Shown: positions 18,481 to 27,991, numbered from the stretch's first letter. The stretch is DNA of 64,000 nucleotides from CBDEGK01 sp965237855 (GCA_965237855.1 CBDEGK010000004.1:434001-498000), one strand, 5' to 3'. The notes: generated by a model from the letters alone, not told the origin. Program-made: numbers and translations.

Positions 18481-19206
18481 ATGATTGTATACGGGCACCG
18501 CGGTGCACAGGGAGAGGCACCGGAGAACACCATCGCCGGCTGTCGCCATGCCATTGACCGCGGCGTGCGCCACCTGGAGATCGATTTACGCCTGTCAAAG
18601 GACCTCGAGTTGGTGGTTATTCACGATGACAAACTCAAGCGAACGGCTGACTTGCGCGCCAATGTCTCGGACCTGACCGCAAGAGAACTGTCTCGATTGA
18701 AGGCCTCTCATAGCGGTACACCCTGGTCTGGCAAGAAGGATTTGGGGGTGCCCACCCTGCACGCCCTTTATGAGGCATCTCCCGAAGTAGAGAGTTGGCA
18801 ACTAGAGCTGAAACCCGGCCGGCGACAATACAATGCCAATCTGGTCGCAGCACTATCAGAATGGTTGTCAGATGATCACGAGGGCTGTGTTGTCACTTCC
18901 AGTGAAGGCTCGATGGTAGCGTCGATGAAGCAGCGGATCCCCGGGTTGGACACCGGGCTGGTTTCAATGAAACCAGATCCCAGTCACGACCTTGAAGACT
19001 ATCACTGCAACTACCTGGTTGCCGCATGGGCTACAGTCACCAATCCCTGGTTGATCCGCTATCTGCACCGCAAAAAAGTCCATATCAGTGCGTGGACCGT
19101 GAACGATGCCTCCGTCATTAAAAATCTGCACCGCATGAAGGTAGACAGCGTTATCACCGATTACCCATCGATGGCCCTGCCGCTGGTGTCAGCCCTGCAG
19201 CGATAG
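18481..19206 (+). CDS. Glycerophosphodiester phosphodiesterase (cytoplasmic, UgpQ-like)
   Basis: 241 residues forming a single GDPD TIM barrel. The family signature is intact: GHRGAQGEAPENT with the first catalytic His and Glu-Asn, then HLEIDLRLSKDLELVVIHDD with Glu, Asp and the second His. There is no signal peptide, so it acts in the cytoplasm, releasing glycerol-3-phosphate from deacylated phospholipids. It is 49 nt after the coiled-coil gene and convergent with dsbC. No clear ribosome site precedes the ATG. Confidence 0.9.
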   Translation: MIVYGHRGAQGEAPENTIAGCRHAIDRGVRHLEIDLRLSKDLELVVIHDDKLKRTADLRANVSDLTARELSRLKASHSGTPWSGKKDLGVPTLHALYEASPEVESWQLELKPGRRQYNANLVAALSEWLSDDHEGCVVTSSEGSMVASMKQRIPGLDTGLVSMKPDPSHDLEDYHCNYLVAAWATVTNPWLIRYLHRKKVHISAWTVNDASVIKNLHRMKVDSVITDYPSMALPLVSALQR

Positions 19207-19212
19207 CGTTTT

Positions 19213-19941
19213 TTAGTTGATGCCCAATCTGCTGGCTAAATCGTCGGCAGACAAATAGCCCGGCAACATCTGGCCACCTTCAAGCACCAGCGCCGGCGTT
19301 CCCTGAACCCCAACCTGCTGACCCAACATAAACTGATCAGCCACCGGGTTTTTCGCGCACACGTTTTCCGGAATGCTCTGCTTGTTTTTCAGTTTGGTAA
19401 TTGCGGTATTGCGATCATCTGCACACCAGGCACTGGCGATCTTGCGATAGGACTCACCGCCAATTCCAGAGCGTGGATAGGCCAAATAGCGCACCTCAAT
19501 ACCCATGGCATTCATGCTGGGTACTTCTTTGTGTAATTTCTGACAGTAGAAACAGTCCACGTCAGTAAATACCGTAATACTGGCTTTCTGCTCGCCCTCA
19601 GCGGAGAAGATGATCATGTCTTTCTCATCTACCTTGGACAGCAAGGCCAGGCGATCGGTATCCCGCCGTTGCTCCGCCAGGTTAACAATCCCCTCAACCC
19701 CGACTGAAAACAGATCGCCGAGGAAAAAATAGTCTCCATCGGCAGTGGCGTAAATGATGGGACCGCCACTGAGTTGCACCTCGTAGATACCCGCCGCCGC
19801 GCTGGCCTCGATACTGCCGACCTGAAAATCCGGCCGGGCTTTTAGCAGCTTGCTGCGAATTACTTCCTCATCGGAGGCGGCGAAGGTCACACCGCTAAGG
19901 AGTAGCAGCACTACGGCGGTCATCTTGTATCTATAACTCAT
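19213..19941 (-). CDS. dsbC: Periplasmic disulfide isomerase DsbC
   Basis: 242 residues. A signal peptide (MSYRYKMTAVVLLLLSGVTFA) is followed by the dimerisation domain and a thioredoxin domain whose active site is Cys130-Phe-Tyr-Cys133 (E. coli has CGYC). A second Cys pair (about 171 and 194) corresponds to the structural disulfide. It reshuffles wrong disulfides in exported proteins. Adjacent to xerD, as in pseudomonads. Confidence 0.95.
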   Translation of the reverse strand: MSYRYKMTAVVLLLLSGVTFAASDEEVIRSKLLKARPDFQVGSIEASAAAGIYEVQLSGGPIIYATADGDYFFLGDLFSVGVEGIVNLAEQRRDTDRLALLSKVDEKDMIIFSAEGEQKASITVFTDVDCFYCQKLHKEVPSMNAMGIEVRYLAYPRSGIGGESYRKIASAWCADDRNTAITKLKNKQSIPENVCAKNPVADQFMLGQQVGVQGTPALVLEGGQMLPGYLSADDLASRLGIN

Positions 19942-19998
19942 TCTGTCGGAATTCCTGTATTAATCAGTTCTTGGAGCCACCCGGGCGTCATTGGTTCC

Positions 19999-20901
19999 CT
20001 ATCCCCTGGGGTGGTGCTGCGCATGGAGCTCCTTCATTCGCTCCTTGGCCACATGGGTATAGATCTGGGTTGTGCTCAGGTCGCTGTGCCCCAATAACAA
20101 CTGCACTACCCGCAAATCGGCACCGTGATTCAATAAATGGGTGGCGAAGGCGTGGCGCAGCGTGTGTGGCGACAGGGGACTCTTGATCTCCGCTCGCTCG
20201 GCGTAGAGTTTAATACGATACCAGAAAGCCTGACGAGTCATTTGTGAGCCGCGCTTACTGGGAAACAGCACCTCGTTGGGCACATCTTTGAGCAATTCCA
20301 TACGCGGTCCCGCCAGATACCTTTGTAGCCAGGACAAGGCTTCTTCGCCCATCGGCACTAATCGTTCTTTACCCCCCTTGCCTAGAATGCGCACCACGCC
20401 CTGGTTGAGACCTAATTGCACCAGGCGCAATGAAACCAGTTCGGTAACCCGAAGGCCGCAGGCATAGAGCAATTCCAACATGGTGCGGTCGCGAAATTCC
20501 AATGGATCATCTGTATTTGGCGCGGCCAGCAGACGGTCGACTTCCTCCTCGCTAAGCGACTTGGGTAGTGAACGCCCCAGCTTGGGGCTGTCTATATCGA
20601 GGCTGGGATCTTTGGCCAGTACGCCTTCGCGCACCTGGTAGCGGTAGAAACCGCGAGCGCAGGACAGGAAACGGGCTGTTGAGCGGGCCGAACGGCCCTG
20701 ACCGATACGCCAGCCGAGGTAGGCCATTAAGTGGCTGTCGTCGGCGCTGAGCAGATCGGTAGCGTGGCTGACATCCAACCAATTGGAATAGGTGGTGAGA
20801 TCGCGACGATAGGACGACAAGGTATTGTCACTGAGGCCCTTTTCCATCCACAGGGCGTCCAGATAGCGTTCTATAACTGGATTGTCTTTTTCGGTAGGCA
20901 C
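19999..20901 (-). CDS. xerD: Site-specific tyrosine recombinase XerD
   Basis: 300 residues. It resolves chromosome dimers at dif with XerC. The catalytic set is complete: Arg151 (CGLRVTEL), Lys175, His246 and Arg249 (SPHTLRHAFATHLL), His272 (LLGHSDLSTTQIYTHV) and Tyr281. An N-terminal SAM-like core-binding domain covers about 1-90. Start is GTG at 20901; a stop codon lies just upstream in frame, so no earlier start is possible. Placement next to dsbC identifies it as XerD and not an island integrase. Confidence 0.94.
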   Translation of the reverse strand: MPTEKDNPVIERYLDALWMEKGLSDNTLSSYRRDLTTYSNWLDVSHATDLLSADDSHLMAYLGWRIGQGRSARSTARFLSCARGFYRYQVREGVLAKDPSLDIDSPKLGRSLPKSLSEEEVDRLLAAPNTDDPLEFRDRTMLELLYACGLRVTELVSLRLVQLGLNQGVVRILGKGGKERLVPMGEEALSWLQRYLAGPRMELLKDVPNEVLFPSKRGSQMTRQAFWYRIKLYAERAEIKSPLSPHTLRHAFATHLLNHGADLRVVQLLLGHSDLSTTQIYTHVAKERMKELHAQHHPRG

Positions 20902-20987
20902 CGAGTTTAGGGGGAGGATAGTTCGTCGCTAAAGATGCGTCTGACCGCGCCATCCATGGCTCACGCGACGTTAGTACATCCTGTACG

Positions 20988-21347
20988 TCATTTACCCAGC
21001 TTCTCTTTGATGCGGGCTGCTCTACCACTCAGCTCGCGCAGGTAGTACAGCTTGGCCTGGCGCACGTCACCGCGACGCTTGACCGCAATGCTGTCAACCA
21101 ACGGGCTGTAGGTCTGGAAAGTCCGCTCGACGCCGATACCGTGGGAAATCTTGCGCACGGTGAAGGCAGAGTTGAGGCCGCGGTTCTTCTTAGCTAGAAC
21201 CACTCCCTCAAACGCCTGTAGACGCTCGCGGTTGCCTTCCTTTACCTTAACCTGCACAACGACGGTATCACCTGGGCCGAATTCGGGCAGGTTCTTCTCC
21301 ATCTGTTCCGCTTCGATCTGCGAAATTATGTTATTCGTGCTACTCAT
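20988..21347 (-). CDS. rplS: 50S ribosomal protein L19
   Basis: 119 residues with the typical L19 core FGPGDTVVVQVKVKEGNRERLQAFEGVV and LYYLRELSGRAARIKEKL near the C-terminus. The ATG overlaps the trmD stop as ATGA and has an AGGAG site upstream. Last gene of the rpsP-rimM-trmD-rplS operon. Confidence 0.97.
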   Translation of the reverse strand: MSSTNNIISQIEAEQMEKNLPEFGPGDTVVVQVKVKEGNRERLQAFEGVVLAKKNRGLNSAFTVRKISHGIGVERTFQTYSPLVDSIAVKRRGDVRQAKLYYLRELSGRAARIKEKLGK

Positions 21348-22096
21348 GTTGTGCTCCTGTCTATAAATTCTCGGCGGTACTCCGCCAGTAATTCTTGTTC
21401 CTCGGGACTCATTTCCCGCCCTTCCAGCAAGTCTGGCCGACGTTCAAACGTCCTGCCCAGTGCCTGCTTCAATCGCCAGCGGCGAATCAAGTCGTGATTG
21501 CCGCTCAGTAACACCTCTGGTACTGCCACGCCCTTATACTGCTCAGGTCGCGTGTAGTGAGGGCAATCCAGCAAGCCATCCGCGAAGGAGTCCTGCTGCG
21601 CCGAAAGCTCATGCCCCAGCACCCCCGGTAACTGACGCGCTATGGCGTCGATCACCACCATGGCGGGTAATTCCCCACCACTTAAAACATAGTCGCCAAT
21701 GGATAGTTCGTCATCCACCTCGGCCTGTATCAGGCGCTCATCGACACCCTCGTACCGACCTGCGATCAATATCAGCGACTCCTGCTGCGCCAGCTCACTG
21801 GCCACAGCGTGGTCGAATCGTCGACCCTGGGGAGACAGGTATACCACCCTGCTATCCTCTCCCACAGCACCCCTGGACGCGGCTATTGCCTGTTCCAGGG
21901 TCTCTATCTTCATCAACATGCCGGGCCCACCACCGTAGGGGCGATCATCCACCGTGCCATGCTTGTCGGTTGCGTAATCCCTTGGATTACTCAAGTGCAG
22001 TGTCACCTGCCCCTGTTCAACCGCTCGCCCTGTTACACCGTATGCCGTCAGGGCTTCAAACATCTCCGGGAACAGGCTGATCACAGATACCTGCAT
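21344..22096 (-). CDS. trmD: tRNA (guanine-37-N1)-methyltransferase
   Basis: 250 residues. It forms m1G37 to prevent frameshifting. The SPOUT trefoil-knot region is visible: LSPQGRRFDH, LIAGRYEGVDERL and SIGDYVLSGGELPAMVVIDA. It lies 3 nt after rimM in the conserved ribosomal operon. Confidence 0.97.
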   Translation of the reverse strand: MQVSVISLFPEMFEALTAYGVTGRAVEQGQVTLHLSNPRDYATDKHGTVDDRPYGGGPGMLMKIETLEQAIAASRGAVGEDSRVVYLSPQGRRFDHAVASELAQQESLILIAGRYEGVDERLIQAEVDDELSIGDYVLSGGELPAMVVIDAIARQLPGVLGHELSAQQDSFADGLLDCPHYTRPEQYKGVAVPEVLLSGNHDLIRRWRLKQALGRTFERRPDLLEGREMSPEEQELLAEYRREFIDRSTT

Positions 22097-22099
22097 CGC

Positions 22100-22627
22100 C
22101 TAGAACTCCGGGTCCCAATCTACTTCGATGGTGCCTGCCTTCACATCAACTGCAGTCACCACTGACCCCCGCAACCAGGGAATCAAACGCTCGCGATCAT
22201 CGCGGCTACCCTCACAGGGCTTCACTACCAGGACATCGTTGGCACCGGTTTCCATCATCTGGTTAACGCGGCCCAGCAACTCCCCATTACAATTGACCGC
22301 CAAACCTTCCAGCTGGTGCCAGTAATACTCATCGTTCTGCAGTGCCGGCAACGCTGCCCGGGGCACTACAATCTCGCAACCTTTCAACGCTTCAGCGGCA
22401 TTGCGGTCATCTACGTTCCGCAGGCGGGCGACGAGACCCTTACCGTGAGGCCTGCCCTCTTCAAGCTGCAAAGGTTGAAACTCTCCCTTGCGACCAAATT
22501 GGCAGTTGCCATAACCGAGCAGATTCTCCATCGGCTCGGTATAAGAATGAATTTTCACCCAACCCTTGATGCCAAAAGGGCCGGTAATACGGCCAATGAC
22601 CAGCAGGTCGGGCGCGGCTTCACTCAT
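22100..22627 (-). CDS. rimM: Ribosome maturation factor RimM
   Basis: 175 residues. It assists maturation of the 30S head around S19. The start LVIGRITGPFGIKGWVKIHSYT and the PRC-barrel segment YYWHQLEGLAVNCNGELLGRV are characteristic. Between rpsP (19 nt) and trmD (3 nt). Confidence 0.96.
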   Translation of the reverse strand: MSEAAPDLLVIGRITGPFGIKGWVKIHSYTEPMENLLGYGNCQFGRKGEFQPLQLEEGRPHGKGLVARLRNVDDRNAAEALKGCEIVVPRAALPALQNDEYYWHQLEGLAVNCNGELLGRVNQMMETGANDVLVVKPCEGSRDDRERLIPWLRGSVVTAVDVKAGTIEVDWDPEF

Positions 22628-22646
22628 GCCGCTTGAGCAGCGGGGC

Positions 22647-22898
22647 TTACGCCGCCGCAGCGCTGGCGTCTTTTACCAGCTTGGCGACACGATCGGATAC
22701 CTGGGCACCTTTGGAAACCCAGTAGTCGATACGATCATTGTCCACACGCAGACGTTCTTCCTGACCACGGGCGATCGGATTGAAGAATCCAACGCGCTCA
22801 ATAAAGCGACCATCACGAGCTTTGCGGCTGTCCGTCACCGTCAGGTGATAGAACGGACGCTTCTTGGAACCGGAACGAGCCAAACGAATTGTTACCAT
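22647..22898 (-). CDS. rpsP: 30S ribosomal protein S16
   Basis: 83 residues: MVTIRLARSGSKKRPFYHLT at the N-terminus and an Ala-rich tail, both typical of S16. First gene of the operon; its promoter should lie in the 159 bp between it and ffh. Confidence 0.97.
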   Translation of the reverse strand: MVTIRLARSGSKKRPFYHLTVTDSRKARDGRFIERVGFFNPIARGQEERLRVDNDRIDYWVSKGAQVSDRVAKLVKDASAAAA

Positions 22899-23057
22899 TG
22901 TCTTGAAATATCCCTAATCATGTTCGCATATGTAGCGATCTTGCTACATGGTGCACAGCTAAACCCCGACCTGAGGCCGGAAAAGGCGCGTATTCTACGT
23001 CAATCACTGCTAATTTGAAAGCCCATAAACAGGGAAATTTCTAATACTTTCCGAACG

Positions 23058-24434
23058 TTAGCGCATTCCCGGCGGCATGCCGCCACCGCCACCCTGCATC
23101 ATGCCACCCATGCCGCGCATCATTTTCTCCATGCCGCCACCTTTCATCTTCTTCATCATTTTCGCCATCTGCTTGTGCTGCTTCAGCAGGCGGTTCAGGT
23201 CTTGCACCTGGGTGCCAGAACCCCGGGTGATGCGGCGTTTGCGCGAACCCTGGATAATTTCTGGTTTACGCCGCTCCCCCGGCGTCATGGAACTAATCAT
23301 CGCGTCCATGCGGGCGAACTGTTTGCTGTCCATTTGCTGCTGGGCGGCCTGCGCCATATTGCCCATGCCCGGTAGTTTGTCGAGCATTCCGGCAACGCCA
23401 CCCATACTATTGATTTGTTGTAGCTGTTCGCGAAAGTCTTCCAGGTTAAAGCGCTGACCCTTCTTGACCTTTTTCGCCAGCCGCTCGGCTTTCTTCTTGT
23501 CGATCTTCTGTTCAGCTTCCTCGATCAGCGACAACACGTCGCCCATGCCGAGAATACGTGAGGCCAGTCGATCCGGGTGGAAAGGATCCAGTGCCTCGGT
23601 CTTCTCCCCTACCCCGAGAAACTTGATCGGCTTGCCGGTAATAGCGCGGACCGATAACGCGGCGCCACCGCGAGTATCCGCATCGACCTTGGTCAACACC
23701 ACGCCAGTGAGCGGCAGGGCATCATTGAAGGCCTTGGCGGTATTGGCAGCATCCTGGCCGGTCATGGCATCGACGACAAACAGGGTTTCAATGGGCTTGG
23801 CCGCCGCATGCAAATCGCGGATTTCTGCCATCATCGGTTCGTCGATGGCCAGTCGGCCGGCAGTATCAACGATCAACACATCAGCAAATTTGATTTTGGC
23901 GTCTGCAATTGCCGCATTAACAATATCTACGGGCTTCTGGGTGTCTTCACTGGGAAAGAAAATGGCGCCCACTTCATGGGCGAGGGTCTCCAGCTGCTTG
24001 ATTGCCGCCGGGCGGTATACGTCTGCGGAGACAACCATGACCTTTTTTTTGTCCCGCTCAATTAACTGGCGCGCCAGTTTGGCCACGGAGGTGGTTTTAC
24101 CGGCACCCTGCAGACCCGCCATTAATACTACAGCTGGCGGCTGGGTGCTCAGATTGAGCGCCTCGTTGACGGAACCCATCATGGATTCGAGTTCTGCCTG
24201 TACGATTTTCACAAAGGCCTGGCCGGGGCTGAGGCTTCTGGCGACCTCCTGGCCGACAGCGCGTTGTCTGACGGCCTCGACAAAGTCTTTCACGACGGAC
24301 AGTGCCACATCCGCCTCCAGCAACGCCATGCGCACTTCGCGCAGGGTTTCCTGGATATTCTCCTCAGACAGCTTGGCCTTGCCGGTAATACTGCGCAGGC
24401 TGTGGGAGAGACGATCGCTCAGGTTGTCAAACAT
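23058..24434 (-). CDS. ffh: Signal recognition particle GTPase Ffh
   Basis: 458 residues starting MFDNLSDRLSHSLRSITGKA. It binds 4.5S RNA and signal sequences of nascent membrane proteins. The NG domain has GLQGAGKTTS, DVYRPAAIKQL, DTAGR and LTKVDADTRGG, and the Met/Gly-rich M domain ends in MMQGGGGGMPPGMR. A TTG one codon upstream is possible, but ATG at 24434 is the family's usual start. Upstream of rpsP and divergent from the YpjD-like gene, as in Pseudomonas. Confidence 0.96.
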   Translation of the reverse strand: MFDNLSDRLSHSLRSITGKAKLSEENIQETLREVRMALLEADVALSVVKDFVEAVRQRAVGQEVARSLSPGQAFVKIVQAELESMMGSVNEALNLSTQPPAVVLMAGLQGAGKTTSVAKLARQLIERDKKKVMVVSADVYRPAAIKQLETLAHEVGAIFFPSEDTQKPVDIVNAAIADAKIKFADVLIVDTAGRLAIDEPMMAEIRDLHAAAKPIETLFVVDAMTGQDAANTAKAFNDALPLTGVVLTKVDADTRGGAALSVRAITGKPIKFLGVGEKTEALDPFHPDRLASRILGMGDVLSLIEEAEQKIDKKKAERLAKKVKKGQRFNLEDFREQLQQINSMGGVAGMLDKLPGMGNMAQAAQQQMDSKQFARMDAMISSMTPGERRKPEIIQGSRKRRITRGSGTQVQDLNRLLKQHKQMAKMMKKMKGGGMEKMMRGMGGMMQGGGGGMPPGMR

Positions 24435-24536
24435 CAATGGTTCTCACTGCTATTGCTACTACTTACTATTGCTTATGGGGAGTTAAATCGGTACAAAGGT
24501 GCGAAGTATACGCGACCCGGAACGCATCCCCAAACC

Positions 24537-25334
24537 ATGCTTGCTGCCAGCCTCACTGCCGCTGCCCTGTACCTGCTCATCGCCGGGCTGCGCCTGCGTC
24601 AGTACCAGCTACAGCTGGCATTCAATCGTGGACAGCTCATGCCGCTGGCGGTCATTGCTCTTACACTACACGGCTACGCTGCCTGGTCGGCCCTGCAATC
24701 GAGCGCCGGCATCAACCTGGGATTCTTCAAGATGTCTTCGCTGATTTTCTGGGTAATCAACCTGGCATTCGTGATTAGCTTGATTCGCCGCCCTTTGGAA
24801 AATCTGCTGCTCATTTTGTTCCCCCTGTCGGCAGTTGCGGTGATAATCTCGGCGCTGGCACCCGGTAACGCCAGCCCCTTTACGGAAATTTCCAGCGGCT
24901 TGCTGTTCCATATCAGCAGTTCAGTGCTCGCCTACGCCGTACTCACTATCGCCACTTGTCAGGCCGCTGTGGTGGCCCTGCAGGATCACCAATTGCGGCA
25001 CAAGCACGCCGTCGGCATCGTGCGGGCGCTACCGCCATTGCAGCTGATGGAAACCATGTTGTTTGAGCTACTGTGGGTCGGCCTGATCCTGCTATCGCTG
25101 TCCATCGCCACCGGCTTGCTGTTCCTGGAGGATATGTTTGCCCAGCACCTGGCACACAAAACCGTGCTGACTCTTGCCGCCTGGGGCCTCTACGCGCTAC
25201 TGCTATGGGGGCATCACTACCTGGGCTGGCGCAGCCAAACCGCGGTAAAACTTACCTTGGCCGGCTTCGTCGTTCTGATGTTGGGGTATTTCGGCAGCAA
25301 ACTGGTGCTGGAGATCATCCTGCAGCGGGCCTAA
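24537..25334 (+). CDS. ypjD: Cytochrome c assembly-type membrane protein (YpjD-like)
   Basis: 265 residues with about eight membrane helices and no soluble domain, in the CcsA/HemX-like superfamily. The order next to ffh and before a CorB-like gene is the standard position of ypjD. The true start is taken as ATG at 24537 (MLAASLTAAALYLLIAGLRL); the frame is open further upstream but there overlaps ffh. The role of YpjD itself is not settled; cytochrome assembly activity is not established. Confidence 0.85.
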   Translation: MLAASLTAAALYLLIAGLRLRQYQLQLAFNRGQLMPLAVIALTLHGYAAWSALQSSAGINLGFFKMSSLIFWVINLAFVISLIRRPLENLLLILFPLSAVAVIISALAPGNASPFTEISSGLLFHISSSVLAYAVLTIATCQAAVVALQDHQLRHKHAVGIVRALPPLQLMETMLFELLWVGLILLSLSIATGLLFLEDMFAQHLAHKTVLTLAAWGLYALLLWGHHYLGWRSQTAVKLTLAGFVVLMLGYFGSKLVLEIILQRA

Positions 25335-25416
25335 TTATCCACCCTCCGGGGGCTTGCGGGGCCTGCCCTTTTTCTTCAATATTAGCGTTCGTATTTCTAC
25401 ACAGGTTCACCCCTAG

Positions 25417-26679
25417 TTGAACGAAGCACCGCTGGGTCTTCTCTTCACCATACTGGCAGTTCTGATTCTCTTGTCTGGTTTCTTCTCAAGTTCGGAAACC
25501 GGCATGATGTCGCTCAATCGCTACCGCCTCAAACACCTTAAGAAAAATGGCCACAAGGGTGCTGCGCGCGCCAGTAAATTACTGGACCGGCCCGACCGCC
25601 TGATCGGACTGATTCTTATCGGCAACAACCTGGTCAATGTGCTGGCAGCTGCCATTGTCACAATTATCGCGATGCGTTACTGGGGCAATGCCGGCATCGC
25701 CATCGGTGCTTTCCTGCTGACCCTGGTACTACTGGTGTTCGCAGAGATAACCCCGAAGACCGTTGCCGCGCTGCATCCAGAGAAAGTCGCGTTTCCCGCC
25801 AGCTTTATTCTGAAACCCCTGCTGACTGTGTTCTATCCCGTGGTGTGGCTGGTGAACGGTGTTACCAATAGCTTGCTGAAATTGTTTGGCATTGATCCCG
25901 CCAAGCACCCGGAACTGGCCATCACCAGTGATGAATTGCGCACCCTTGTGACCGATGCCGGCCACCTGATTCCGCAGAATCACCAGGGCATGCTGTTGAA
26001 CATTCTGGAGCTCGAGCGGGTCACCGTGGATCACATCATGATTCCCCGTAACGAGGTCTTCGGTATCGACCTGAGCGATTCCGATGCCGCTATACTGAGA
26101 ATACTTCAGAACAGTGAGTACACCCGCTTACCTGTCTACGAGGACGATGTGAACAACATCACCGGCTTTTTGCATATGCGTAGAGTGGGCCGTTTCATTG
26201 ATGGCGATGGGCTCAATCGCGAGCGCATGATGGATCATGTGGAGGAGCCCTACTTTATTCCCGAGGGTACACCGCTCAACACCCAGCTACTCAACTTCCA
26301 GCAAAACAAACACCGCATCGCAGTGGTAGTAGACGAGTACGGCGACGTGATGGGGCTGGTGGCACTGGAAGATATCCTGGAGGAGATCGTTGGCGAATTT
26401 ACCTCCAACCTGGCCGAAACTGTGCAGGATATTTACGAACAGCACGACGGCTCCTATGTTATCGATGGCACTGCCACGGTACGCGATATCAACAAATCCC
26501 TGGGATGGAATTTACCGGATGATGGCCCGGTCACACTGAATGGCCTGATCATAGAACACCTGGAGGGTTTTCCCGAGGGCAACGCCTGCGTGAAACTGGA
26601 CGACTATTGCCTGGAGATCCTGGAGCTGCGGGACAATATGATCCAGGCGGTACGCGCGCACACCACCCGCGAAAGCTAA
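25417..26679 (+). CDS. CNNM/CorB-type transporter with CBS pair
   Basis: 420 residues. A DUF21/CNNM membrane domain (about 1-190, with the SSSETGMMSLNRYRLKHL segment), two CBS domains (about 205-335) and a C-terminal CorC/HlyC domain (about 350-410, DGSYVIDGTATVRDINKSL). Members are linked to Mg2+/Co2+ efflux or homeostasis. Start is TTG at 25417, giving a short N-terminus before the first helix. It converges on the DUF1289 gene with a 4-nt overlap. Confidence 0.9.
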   Translation: MNEAPLGLLFTILAVLILLSGFFSSSETGMMSLNRYRLKHLKKNGHKGAARASKLLDRPDRLIGLILIGNNLVNVLAAAIVTIIAMRYWGNAGIAIGAFLLTLVLLVFAEITPKTVAALHPEKVAFPASFILKPLLTVFYPVVWLVNGVTNSLLKLFGIDPAKHPELAITSDELRTLVTDAGHLIPQNHQGMLLNILELERVTVDHIMIPRNEVFGIDLSDSDAAILRILQNSEYTRLPVYEDDVNNITGFLHMRRVGRFIDGDGLNRERMMDHVEEPYFIPEGTPLNTQLLNFQQNKHRIAVVVDEYGDVMGLVALEDILEEIVGEFTSNLAETVQDIYEQHDGSYVIDGTATVRDINKSLGWNLPDDGPVTLNGLIIEHLEGFPEGNACVKLDDYCLEILELRDNMIQAVRAHTTRES

Positions 26680-26858
26680 AGCAGATTGCCCGACTCTTCC
26701 CGGCGCTGGGCACAGTGTTGGAGCACTTCCCGCTTCTCGTCGTCACTGAATACCAGCCAGTCGACAATCTCGCTGGCGCGCCGGTAACATCCGATACAAA
26801 CGTCGGCATCGTCGAGCACGCACACAGAGATGCAGGGGGACTTCACGCGTTCGCCCAC
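26676..26858 (-). CDS. DUF1289 small cysteine protein
   Basis: 60 residues. The Cys pattern SPCISVCVLDDADVCIGCYR is the DUF1289 signature, likely a small metal-binding fold; function unknown. It follows the carbonic anhydrase-like gene directly (stop and start adjacent), and its stop overlaps the CorB-like stop by 4 nt. Confidence 0.88.
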   Translation of the reverse strand: MGERVKSPCISVCVLDDADVCIGCYRRASEIVDWLVFSDDEKREVLQHCAQRREESGNLL

Positions 26859-27383
26859 TTAATCCTGCTCTGCCAGACCAGCCAGGTACTGATGACCGTT
26901 GGCCACGTAATGCTGGGCATTGAGGGCAAAAAATTCCTGCTGCTCTGCGGTAAGCTCTCGCTTGATGCGGGCGGGTGTACCCATCACCATAGAGCCGTCG
27001 GGAATTTCCATCCCCTCCGGTACCAGGCTGTTGGCGCCGATCACGCAGCCCTTGCCGATCTTGGCATCATTGAGAATAACCGCATTGATACCCACCAGGG
27101 TGCCGTCGCCAATGGTGCAACCATGGATCATGGCGTTATGACCTACCGTCACGTTTTTACCCACAATCAATGGTTTGCCATAATCGGCGTGGCACACCGT
27201 TCCATCCTGAATATTGGAGCCGGCACCGATGTGGATTTTCTCGGCGTCGCCGCGAATCACCACACTGAACCAGACGCTGACGTTTTCTTCCAGCACCACA
27301 TTGCCAATCACCGCCGCGTTGGGGGCGATGAAGTGCCCCTCACCTACCAGCTTAACTTCCACGCCATCAAGGCTGTACTTCAT
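26859..27383 (-). CDS. Gamma-class carbonic anhydrase-like protein (YrdA)
   Basis: 174 residues of left-handed beta-helix hexapeptide repeats (VIGNVVLEENVSVWF, IGAGSNIQDGTVCH, VTVGHNAMIHGCTIG). The three zinc-ligand histidines of the gamma-CA family fall in CHADYG and GHNAMIHG. ATG at 27383 is chosen because AAGGAG lies just upstream and it overlaps the NUDIX stop as ATGA; a TTG at 27401 would precede the ribosome site. Catalytic activity is unproven for many YrdA members. Confidence 0.9.
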   Translation of the reverse strand: MKYSLDGVEVKLVGEGHFIAPNAAVIGNVVLEENVSVWFSVVIRGDAEKIHIGAGSNIQDGTVCHADYGKPLIVGKNVTVGHNAMIHGCTIGDGTLVGINAVILNDAKIGKGCVIGANSLVPEGMEIPDGSMVMGTPARIKRELTAEQQEFFALNAQHYVANGHQYLAGLAEQD

Positions 27384-27970
27384 GTGCTTGCTCCTTTCCA
27401 ATAATCTTCCAGGTCGAGCCCGGCATTCATCGCCAGGTTTACCACCTGGACCAGTATGCCCGCCGTGATACCCCAGATGGTGTACTGCTCAAATTCATAA
27501 CGGGGTACACCACGAATGCGCTCGCCGTATACAAATTCATCCAAATGCAGTTCCTCCGCCCGCGCGAAAAATGCAACCGGCACCTCGAACACCGAATCAA
27601 TTTCATCGGGATTGGCGGCAAATACTACCTTTTCCTTTAGCAAGCCAACACAGGGGATCACCTGGATACCCGTACGGGTCACGACCGCCTCCATAAATCC
27701 TAGCAGCTCTACCTGCTGCGGCGGCAGTGCAACTTCCTCATCGGCCTCACGCAGAGCGGTGGCCCAGGGGTGCGGGTCTTCCGGGTCACACTTACCACCG
27801 GGGAAGGCCACTTCACCTGCATGTAAACGCAGATGCTGGGCCCGTTGAGTCAGCAGTACGCGGGGTTCACCATCCAAAGCATCGATCAACACCAGCACCG
27901 CCGATTGAGGCAATGCCGTATCGACCGGGCCCGGCTGTCGCAGTAAACGTGAACGGAGTTGTGTCAGCAA
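27380..27970 (-). CDS. NUDIX hydrolase, CoA pyrophosphatase-like
   Basis: 196 residues. The NUDIX box is complete: FPGGKCDPEDPHPWATALRE followed by ADEEV. The preceding LTQRAQHLRLHAGEVAFPGG matches the NudL/CoAse group. Predicted to cleave CoA or related nucleoside diphosphates. Start is TTG at 27970. Coupled to the downstream carbonic anhydrase gene through ATGA. Confidence 0.9.
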   Translation of the reverse strand: MLTQLRSRLLRQPGPVDTALPQSAVLVLIDALDGEPRVLLTQRAQHLRLHAGEVAFPGGKCDPEDPHPWATALREADEEVALPPQQVELLGFMEAVVTRTGIQVIPCVGLLKEKVVFAANPDEIDSVFEVPVAFFARAEELHLDEFVYGERIRGVPRYEFEQYTIWGITAGILVQVVNLAMNAGLDLEDYWKGAST

Positions 27971-27991
27971 GATAGTGGCCGGCGATTAAGC

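Noticed and set aside
19999..20901. Considered as an island integrase
   Set aside because: Position beside dsbC and rplS and the standard 300-residue length identify chromosomal XerD.
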